A stretch of DNA of 6,719 nt from an uncultured Mollicutes bacterium (GTDB lineage Bacteria; Bacillota_I; Bacilli_A; Acholeplasmatales; Anaeroplasmataceae): positions 1-6,719 of the forward strand of contig URFB01000067.1 of NCBI GenBank assembly GCA_900547045.1. Reading direction: 5' to 3'. Positions 1 through 5,008 of the stretch are shown here, piece after piece. The translations under genes were made by a program, and so were the position numbers. Position 1 is the first letter of the stretch; each line of letters begins with the position of its first letter. Below the pieces are notes generated by a model. The model was not told the DNA's origin, did no database searches, and saw only the letters and a program-made list of their open reading frames with translations.

Positions 1-784
1 TGAAAAGCTAAAGGCTTTAAAAAATAATCTATGGATAAATAATGCTCCTTGTGATATTAATGATCCTTTAAGGCTAAACGATATTTTAACACTAGATGAC
101 AATAAGGGCTTAGATATTAAGCCCTTAAATACTAGAATTGATATTTTATATGAGGATGATAATCTCTTAATTATTAATAAGCCTGCCTTTTGTCATATTC
201 ATAGTGATGGAAATCATAATACGGAAAATACGCTTGCCAATATGGTGGCCTCATATTATATTAGGAAAAAGCTTGATATGCCAGTAAGATATATCCATCG
301 TCTTGATTATGATACAACTGGAATTATTATCTTTGCCAAGGACCCTCTTACAATGTCAGCGCTTTGTCATGAGCTTGAAGGTCACAGCCTAAGACGTGAT
401 TATCTTGCCTTTGTTGAGGGAATTGTTAAAGATGATATTATAATAGATAAGCCAATTGGAAGAAATCGACATAATAGCCAAAAGTATCTTGTATCTAAAA
501 CTGGCAAGAAGGCTATAACACTTTGTCATCCTATTGGTCAATATAAAAATCGAAGCCTTGTAAGGCTTACGCTTAAAACAGGAAGAACACATCAAATTAG
601 AGTCCATATGACCTCGATTGGTCATCAACTTTTGGGAGATACGCTTTATGGGGGAAATACTAAATATATTAGAAGAGTAGCACTACATTCGTATTTTGTT
701 TCCTTCATAAATCCAGTAACTAAAAAGAAAATTGAATTAACAGCTAAGCTTCCACGTGATATGGAGCAGATAAAGCCAAAATAA
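1..784 (+). CDS. RluA-family pseudouridine synthase, 5'-truncated
   Basis: This enzyme family converts specific uridines in rRNA or tRNA to pseudouridine in the cytoplasm. The gene is cut by the window edge: the open frame begins at base 2 and gives 260 residues before TAA at 782-784. An internal ATG at 242 is not the start, because conserved family sequence lies upstream of it. The first 30 or so residues (KNNLWINNAP, then RLNDIL) resemble the end of an S4 RNA-binding domain. Next comes the family's early motif YEDDNLLIINKP, then the catalytic motif HRLDYDTTG, whose Asp (codon 305-307) is the expected nucleophile. The late motif LKTGRTHQIRVHM and GDTLYGG follow near the C-terminus. The layout fits RluA/RluD-type enzymes rather than RsuA. 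The uridine target cannot be told from sequence alone, so no symbol is given. A hairpin directly after the stop ends transcription. Confidence 0.93.
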   Translation, partial: EKLKALKNNLWINNAPCDINDPLRLNDILTLDDNKGLDIKPLNTRIDILYEDDNLLIINKPAFCHIHSDGNHNTENTLANMVASYYIRKKLDMPVRYIHRLDYDTTGIIIFAKDPLTMSALCHELEGHSLRRDYLAFVEGIVKDDIIIDKPIGRNRHNSQKYLVSKTGKKAITLCHPIGQYKNRSLVRLTLKTGRTHQIRVHMTSIGHQLLGDTLYGGNTKYIRRVALHSYFVSFINPVTKKKIELTAKLPRDMEQIKPK

Positions 785-812
785 AAAGAGACAAAAGTCT
801 CTTTTTATTTTT
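783..812. terminator. Bidirectional intrinsic terminator between convergent genes
   Basis: A 10-bp perfect stem (783-792 with 797-806, core AGAGAC/GTCTCT) closes a four-base AAAA loop. A-runs and T-runs flank both sides, so it reads as a hairpin plus T-tract on either strand. It begins inside the TAA of the pseudouridine synthase (782-784). Its right arm overlaps the stop codon of the minus-strand TVP38 gene (805-807), so one hairpin serves both convergent genes. Confidence 0.88.
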
Positions 813-1566
813 TGTCAATTGACTTATTGGTCTTTGGACTTGTAATTTTGTCAATAAAGCTTGTAATTTGTTTATTAAAAATAAAGCAAATAATTGCGAC
901 AAGAGCTATACCACAGCCGATGTAGAAGCCTGTTGAAAGATTTCCTCCTAAAATGTTTGAACCAAAGTATATAGATACAACTGTCATAGGTAGTCGAGCT
1001 ATAATATTAATAATAATAAAATCACGTACCTTTACCTCTGTGAAGGGTACAACAAAGGCGATAGGATCCTTAGGAAGGACAGGTATTAATAAATAGGAAA
1101 ACATTAATACGCAGCAGCGCTTACGATCTCGTAGCAATCTGAATTTTTCGGTTTGCTTAGGATCGATAAATAGCGAAAGAAAGTTATGACCAAAAAACTT
1201 AACTAAAGCAATTACTACAAGAGCCCCAAGTGTCTCACCAAAAATGAAAATCATTACCGCCTTAAATGGTGAATATAGCATTCCTGTTATTATTACAACG
1301 GGACCAGCAGGAATAATACATAATATAGTTTGAATAATTTGAATGCCAATGATCGCAATCCAACTCCATGAGCCCCATTCATTTAAATAATTGATTACCT
1401 GGTTTCTATAAGCCTCATCCTTTTGAACTCTTAAAAAAATAGGGAAGAGGAAGATGGTACCAACAATCGCAATTGCAAGGACAAGTGCGATTAAAATAAT
1501 TTGAATAATTAAGCGTCTTTTTCTCTCTTTTGCAAGTCTTTCTTTTTCGCTTTCGTTTTGCTGCAT
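805..1566 (-). CDS. TVP38/TMEM64 family (VTT-domain) integral membrane protein
   Basis: The 253-residue product is a polytopic membrane protein of the TVP38/TMEM64 group, related to DedA and SNARE-associated Golgi proteins. Some members of this superfamily act as lipid scramblases or flippases, but the bacterial role is poorly defined. A basic, charged N-terminus (residues 1-18, rich in Lys, Arg and Glu) precedes a membrane segment at about 19-45. The VTT region follows, with PAGP (86-89), a Gly- and Glu-containing segment GETLGA (110-115) and LIPVLPKDP (160-168). Then comes RLPMTVVSIYFGS (191-203), a last membrane helix at about 214-231 and a Lys-rich tail. I choose the ATG at 1566 over the ATG at 1593: AGGTGA (1571-1576) lies 4 bases before the former, whereas the latter has no Shine-Dalgarno site and sits inside the gene's own promoter. 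It is transcribed divergently from the copper operon, and nothing in the protein ties it to copper. Confidence 0.88.
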   Translation of the reverse strand: MQQNESEKERLAKERKRRLIIQIILIALVLAIAIVGTIFLFPIFLRVQKDEAYRNQVINYLNEWGSWSWIAIIGIQIIQTILCIIPAGPVVIITGMLYSPFKAVMIFIFGETLGALVVIALVKFFGHNFLSLFIDPKQTEKFRLLRDRKRCCVLMFSYLLIPVLPKDPIAFVVPFTEVKVRDFIIINIIARLPMTVVSIYFGSNILGGNLSTGFYIGCGIALVAIICFIFNKQITSFIDKITSPKTNKSIDKK

Positions 1567-1583
1567 ATTATCACCTATAATGC

Positions 1584-1612
1584 ATTCTAGCATTTTAATA
1601 ATATATTGTCAA
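1584..1612 (-). promoter_or_regulatory. Sigma-A-type promoter of the TVP38 gene
   Basis: Read on the minus strand, TTGACA (1607-1612, perfect -35) is followed by a 17-base spacer and TAGAAT (1584-1589, 5 of 6 matches to TATAAT). Transcription would start near 1577, leaving a leader of roughly ten bases that holds little more than the AGGTGA ribosome site at 1571-1576. The leader is short but usable. The promoter excludes the upstream ATG at 1593 as a start, because that codon would not be transcribed. Confidence 0.82.
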
Positions 1613-1632
1613 AAAAAATCTTTTGTTAGGCA

Positions 1633-1661
1633 TTGACATATACCCCCTAAGGGTATATAAT
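1633..1661 (+). promoter_or_regulatory. Perfect consensus promoter of the copper operon
   Basis: TTGACA (1633-1638), a 17-base spacer and TATAAT (1656-1661) match the housekeeping sigma consensus at every position. Transcription should start near 1668, giving a leader of about 23 bases with AGGAGG at 1679-1684, six bases before the ATG at 1691. A promoter this strong would be costly unless tightly repressed, which agrees with the operator inside its spacer. Its -35 lies 20 bases from the -35 of the divergent TVP38 promoter. Confidence 0.9.
1638..1658. promoter_or_regulatory. CsoR-type copper operator within the -35/-10 spacer
   Basis: An inverted repeat with 8-bp perfect arms, ATATACCC (1638-1645) and GGGTATAT (1651-1658), surrounds CCTAA. 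Known CsoR operators, such as the one before Bacillus copZA, have the same TACCC...GGGTA pseudo-palindrome with a C/G-rich centre. The site fills the spacer and touches the last base of the -35 and the first bases of the -10, so a bound repressor would block RNA polymerase. The first gene of the operon encodes a CsoR-family protein, so autoregulation is the simplest reading. That the site binds this particular protein is inferred. Confidence 0.87.
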
Positions 1662-1690
1662 GTCATTAGAATACGGGTAGGAGGTATTTT

Positions 1691-2179
1691 ATGCAATATA
1701 AACTATTAATTGATGGCATGAAATGTGCAAATTGTAAAAAGCATATTATCGAAATTATAGAAAAGTTTCCTAATGTTTCAAGTGCTGATGTATCTCTAGA
1801 TACAAATGAAGCGACAATTGAGGCTACAAGCTTAGATATAGAAGAGCTTAAGACTAAAATTGAAGAAAGTGGAAAATATAAGGTATATAATGAAACAGAA
1901 AGATACAAGCTACATCCGCGAGATCTAGATGCTAAAAAGAAGCTTATCAATCGTATGAAAAGAATGATTGGTCAGCTTAATGGTATTATGAAAATGATTG
2001 AGGATGATAGATATTGTGATGATGTTTTAATTCAACTTTCGGCGGTTGATAAGTCTATCAAATCACTTGCCAATTCTATTTTAGAGGAGCATATGCATTC
2101 TTGTGTAATTGAAAGCCTTAAAAATGGTAATGAAGAGGCCATCGATGAAATAATTGATTTATTTAAGAGGTTTCAGTAA
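1691..2179 (+). CDS. csoR: Copper-sensing repressor: N-terminal HMA domain fused to CsoR
   Basis: This 162-residue protein joins two copper modules. Residues 2-66 form an HMA (CopZ-like) domain with GMKCANC, whose metal ligands would be C12 and C15. Residues 80-162 form a CsoR/DUF156 all-helical repressor domain. The CsoR Cu(I) ligands are all present: C109 (in DRYCDD), H134 and C138 (in EEHMHSC). The +25 and +29 spacings equal the C36-H61-C65 spacing of Mycobacterium tuberculosis CsoR, and Y108 matches its second-shell Tyr35. Basic residues at 82-91 suit DNA binding. Ordinary CsoR proteins are about 90-120 residues and lack the HMA part. Apo-protein should repress the promoter upstream; Cu(I) should release it. 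AGGAGG stands six bases before the ATG. The stop overlaps the copA start by one base (TAATG), implying translational coupling. The function of the added domain is unknown; copper capture or hand-over to the sensor site is an inference. Confidence 0.93.
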   Translation: MQYKLLIDGMKCANCKKHIIEIIEKFPNVSSADVSLDTNEATIEATSLDIEELKTKIEESGKYKVYNETERYKLHPRDLDAKKKLINRMKRMIGQLNGIMKMIEDDRYCDDVLIQLSAVDKSIKSLANSILEEHMHSCVIESLKNGNEEAIDEIIDLFKRFQ

Positions 2180-4644
2180 TGAAGAAGAAATTTGATATTA
2201 ATGGCATGACGTGTGCCTCATGCCAAGCCCATGTGCTTAATGCCGTTTCAAAGCTTGATGGAGCTTCCAATGTTAATGTGAATTTACTTAAAAATACCCT
2301 TGAGCTTGATTGTGACGAGGCCAAATTAAACGATAGTGATATTATTAAAGCGGTAAGTAATGCTGGATATAAGGCTATTATTCCAGGCAATAAGGAAGTA
2401 AAAACAGAAGAGAAAGATTATAAGCTTCAAAAGCTTATCTTCGCCCTTGTTGATATGTTTGTGATAATGTATTTTTCAATGGGCCATATGATGTGGGGCT
2501 GGCCTGCACCTAAGGCCTTCAATATGCACACTAATCCGATGGGCTTTTCTCTTGTTCAGTTTATTTTAGTTATTCCGGTTGTTTATATTTATAAGGATTA
2601 CTTTGTAAATGGTTTTAAAAGATTAATTAAAAGAAGCCCTAATATGGATAGCCTAATTGCTCTTGGTGCCAGTGCATCAATTATATATGGTATTTATTCC
2701 TTATTTATGATTTCCTTAGGACATACTGAATATCATATGTATTTGTATTTTGAGGCTGCCGTAATGATTTTAACACTTGTATCCCTTGGGAAAAATTTAG
2801 AGGGCTTAAGCAAGAAGAAAACAACTAAGGCGCTTGAGCATTTAATGGATTTAGCACCAAAGGAGGCGCTTGTCCTTGAGAATGGTAAAGAAATCGTTAA
2901 AAACGCAAAGGATTTAAAAATCGATGATATTATTATTGCTAAAGCAGGAGATTCAATTGCCTGTGATGGTGTTATTGTTGAGGGAAACGCCTCTATTGAT
3001 GAGGCTAATATTACAGGAGAATCAATGCCTGTCCTTAAGCAACAAGCTGATAAAGTATATTCATCATGTATTATTAAAAGTGGTTATATTAAAATTAAGG
3101 CTACTAAGGTAGGAGAGGATACATCTATTGCCAATATTATTAAGCTTGTTGATGAGGCCTCTAATTCTAAGGCACCCATTTCGAAGCTTGCGGATAAAAT
3201 TTCTGTAGTCTTTGTACCTATAATAATTGCTATTGCTATTTTAACCTTCTTAATTAATTTGTTGATTAGTAAGGAGCTTGAGCTTAGCTTAAATTTCGCA
3301 ATTACGGTTTTAGTTATTGCTTGTCCATGTGCTTTAGGTCTTGCCACACCAGTTGCGATTATGGTTGGTACTGGTAAGGGAGCATCTAGTGGACTTTTAA
3401 TTAAAAATGCGGAAATTCTTGAGGCGGCTCATAATATTAAAACCGTTGTATTTGATAAGACAGGTACGATTACTAATGGTTCACCTTTGGTAACTGATTT
3501 TGAAAATTATGGAAATGATGAGATCTTATCATTACTATATTCAATTGAAAATATGTCTGAGCATCCCCTTGCTAGTGCAATTATTGATTATGTCAAGACT
3601 AAGGCTAAACTTTTAGCCGTTAGTGATTTTACTGCTATTAAGGGTGAAGGCCTTGAGGGTGTAATTGATGGGGAAAAATATTATGTTGGAAACCTCAAAA
3701 TGATGGAAAGAATTAATGCTTTAAATCATGATATTAAGAATACATTTAAAAATCTTTCCAATATGGGTAAAACGCCTCTTGCGATTGCAAGAGAAAAGGA
3801 AATTATAGGCTATGTTGCCCTAAAGGATGAAATAAAGCCTACATCTGAGCTTGCTATTAAGGAGCTTAAGAAGAATCATATTAAGGTTGTAATGCTTACT
3901 GGAGATAATCAAAATACAGCTAATAAAATTGCCTCTGAGGTTGGAGTATCTGAGGTATATGCTGAGGTTCTTCCCGCTGATAAGCTAAGAATTATTAATG
4001 AATTAAAGGAAAAAAATCATGGTCTTGTGGCGATGGTTGGTGATGGTGTTAATGATGCACCAGCTCTTGCAACTGCCGATTTAGGTATTGCCATTGGAGC
4101 GGGATCTGATATTGCGATTGAAACGGCTGATATTGTTCTTTTAAGAAATGATTTGATGGATGTTAATAATGCCATTAAGCTAAGTAAGCGAGTATTATTT
4201 ACAATCAAGCTCGGCTTATTCTGGGCATTCTTCTATAATTTTGTTTGTGTTGTATTGTCTACAGGATTTATGTATTATATAACTGATGGTTCATTTAAGA
4301 TGACCCCGATGATTGGTTCGCTTGCGATGAGTATTTCAAGTGTTTCCGTTGTATTAAGTGCACTTACAATTAACTTCTTTAAGCCTTATCGCGTAGAAGC
4401 TAATTATGAGGAAAATAATAATCTTATAAAGGAGGAAAATAAAATGGAATTAAAGCTATCTGTAGAAGGAATGATGTGTGCTCATTGTAAGGCTCATGTA
4501 GAAGAGGCTTGTAAGAGTGTTTCAAATGTTGATAACGCCGTTGCATCCTTAGATAATAAGGAAGTAGTTGTTACATATCATGATAATGTTTCTGTTGATG
4601 ATTTAAAGGCTGCCATTATTAAGGCTGGCTACGAGGTAAAATAA
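2179..4644 (+). CDS. copA: Cu(I)-exporting P1B-type ATPase with C-terminal CopZ-like domain
   Basis: This 821-residue membrane pump uses ATP to expel Cu(I) from the cytoplasm. An N-terminal HMA domain (1-68, ligands C12 and C15 in GMTCASC) is followed by about four membrane helices (85-205). Then come the actuator motif TGES (279-282), helices at 340-390 with the transport site CPC (382-384), the phosphorylation motif DKTGT (426-430, D426), and HP (462-463). TGDN (574-577), GDGVNDAP (621-628) and two final helices complete the pump. Y686-N687 and MSISS (717-721) are the other Cu(I)-site signatures of the P1B-1 class. The pump core ends near 737, where most CopA proteins stop. Here a charged linker (738-755) leads to a complete second HMA domain (756-821, GMMCAHC, C767 and C770). 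A ribosome site inside the linker suggests that this part is also made alone. The start overlaps the csoR stop and has a modest AGAGG site (2166-2170). Confidence 0.96.
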   Translation: MKKKFDINGMTCASCQAHVLNAVSKLDGASNVNVNLLKNTLELDCDEAKLNDSDIIKAVSNAGYKAIIPGNKEVKTEEKDYKLQKLIFALVDMFVIMYFSMGHMMWGWPAPKAFNMHTNPMGFSLVQFILVIPVVYIYKDYFVNGFKRLIKRSPNMDSLIALGASASIIYGIYSLFMISLGHTEYHMYLYFEAAVMILTLVSLGKNLEGLSKKKTTKALEHLMDLAPKEALVLENGKEIVKNAKDLKIDDIIIAKAGDSIACDGVIVEGNASIDEANITGESMPVLKQQADKVYSSCIIKSGYIKIKATKVGEDTSIANIIKLVDEASNSKAPISKLADKISVVFVPIIIAIAILTFLINLLISKELELSLNFAITVLVIACPCALGLATPVAIMVGTGKGASSGLLIKNAEILEAAHNIKTVVFDKTGTITNGSPLVTDFENYGNDEILSLLYSIENMSEHPLASAIIDYVKTKAKLLAVSDFTAIKGEGLEGVIDGEKYYVGNLKMMERINALNHDIKNTFKNLSNMGKTPLAIAREKEIIGYVALKDEIKPTSELAIKELKKNHIKVVMLTGDNQNTANKIASEVGVSEVYAEVLPADKLRIINELKEKNHGLVAMVGDGVNDAPALATADLGIAIGAGSDIAIETADIVLLRNDLMDVNNAIKLSKRVLFTIKLGLFWAFFYNFVCVVLSTGFMYYITDGSFKMTPMIGSLAMSISSVSVVLSALTINFFKPYRVEANYEENNNLIKEENKMELKLSVEGMMCAHCKAHVEEACKSVSNVDNAVASLDNKEVVVTYHDNVSVDDLKAAIIKAGYEVK
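4430..4446 (+). promoter_or_regulatory. Internal ribosome binding site and ATG within copA
   Basis: AGGAGG (4430-4435) lies eight bases before an ATG (4444-4446) that is in frame with copA and falls exactly at the first residue of its C-terminal HMA domain. The match and spacing are as good as those of csoR and better than those of copA itself. The caution is that the same bases encode Lys-Glu-Glu in the linker, so the motif could be codon chance. Its position at the domain boundary argues against that. Confidence 0.6.
4444..4644 (+). CDS. copZ: Putative free copper chaperone CopZ, nested in frame at the 3' end of copA
   Basis: Initiation at the internal ATG would give a 66-residue protein, the usual size of a stand-alone CopZ. 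It begins MELKLSVEGMMCAHC, as a free chaperone would, with one βαββαβ HMA fold and Cu(I) ligands at its C12 and C15 (copA residues 767 and 770). A third Cys (its C23, in EEACKS) lies on the first helix. CopZ binds cytosolic Cu(I) and hands it to CopA or to copper regulators. E. coli copA is known to yield a separate chaperone by programmed frameshifting; here the same outcome could come from in-frame internal initiation. Alternatively the domain acts only as part of the fused pump. The sequence supports the start site, but product formation is not shown. Confidence 0.55.
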   Translation: MELKLSVEGMMCAHCKAHVEEACKSVSNVDNAVASLDNKEVVVTYHDNVSVDDLKAAIIKAGYEVK

Positions 4645-4904
4645 TGAAGCAGGTAAATTTAAAGATTGATGGAATGAAATGTGGAATGTGCGAAGCACAT
4701 ATCAATTCAAACGTAAGAAGCCTTGAGGGAATTAAAAAGGTATCATCATCTCACAGCAAAGGATCATGTCAGGTTATTTGTGAGGATAATGTTTCTTTAG
4801 ATGATATTAAAAATGTAATTTCTAAGGATGGCTATCGTGTGCTTGACGCATCAAGCGCTCCATATGAGAAAAAAGGATTATTTGCTGGAATTTTTAAAAA
4901 ATAG
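4644..4904 (+). CDS. Small HMA-domain metal-binding protein, CopZ-like
   Basis: This 86-residue protein starts one base inside the copA stop (TAATG), so its translation is probably coupled to copA. No strong Shine-Dalgarno site stands before it. Residues 2-67 form an HMA domain with GMKCGMC (ligands C13 and C16) and the same following His (H19) seen in the operon's other HMA domains. Two further cysteines, C42 and C46, and H37 lie in the middle of the domain, where typical CopZ proteins have plain β-strand residues. After the fold comes a tail (68-86) ending in KKGLFAGIFKK, short, basic and hydrophobic. It could touch the membrane or the pump. Likely a second copper chaperone or buffer; its metal and partner are inferred from the neighbours. 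It is the last gene of the operon, followed by a terminator. Confidence 0.85.
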   Translation: MKQVNLKIDGMKCGMCEAHINSNVRSLEGIKKVSSSHSKGSCQVICEDNVSLDDIKNVISKDGYRVLDASSAPYEKKGLFAGIFKK

Positions 4905-4920
4905 TAATGAGTAAAATATT

Positions 4921-4954
4921 AAAAAGCATACCGATGAATTTTGGTATGTTTTTT
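4921..4954 (+). terminator. Intrinsic terminator of the copper operon
   Basis: CATACC (4927-4932) pairs with GGTATG (4943-4948). The stem can be extended inward by a G-U and an A-U pair and outward by A-U pairs, ending in a T-run at 4949-4954. It begins 17 bases after the TAG of the small HMA gene and separates the operon from the MATE gene. Confidence 0.87.
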
Positions 4955-4955
4955 C

Positions 4956-4983
4956 TTGATTGAGAGAGAAAAAAGAGTATAAT
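4956..4983 (+). promoter_or_regulatory. Probable promoter of the MATE gene
   Basis: TATAAT (4978-4983) is a perfect -10. TTGATT (4956-4961), 16 bases upstream, is a 4-of-6 match to the -35. Transcription would start near 4990, just before AGGAAG (4994-4999) and the ATG at 5009. A second TATAAT at 5003-5008 abuts the start codon and cannot serve this gene. No copper operator is seen, so the MATE gene appears to be regulated apart from the copper operon. Confidence 0.65.
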
Positions 4984-5008
4984 AAAAAAATGTAGGAAGT
5001 GTTATAAT

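Noticed and set aside
389..628. Minus-strand open frame opposite the pseudouridine synthase
   Set aside because: It lies opposite a well-conserved coding region, has no ribosome site and its translation resembles no family. The same holds for the other antisense frames at 1666-1950, 2163-2390, 3084-3347, 4017-4208, 5035-5334 and 5488-5670.
814..823. Perfect 10-bp palindrome GTCAATTGAC in the 3' end of the TVP38 gene
   Set aside because: Single short palindrome inside codons for the Lys-rich tail in AT-rich DNA, with no partner copy; likely chance.
1675..1679. Extra GGGTA half-site next to the csoR Shine-Dalgarno
   Set aside because: It lacks a matching TACCC arm at the right distance, and the bases are largely explained by the ribosome site.
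2924..3112. Plus-strand 62-codon frame inside copA
   Set aside because: Out-of-frame shadow of the actuator region of copA, with a Leu-rich low-complexity product and no start signals.
4907..4963. 18-codon frame starting ATGAGTAAA after the small HMA gene
   Set aside because: It runs straight through the terminator hairpin and has no clear ribosome site. Its coding appearance comes from the stem and T-tract.
5003..5008. TATAAT directly before the MATE start codon
   Set aside because: A promoter here would start transcription inside the gene. The copy at 4978-4983 is correctly placed.
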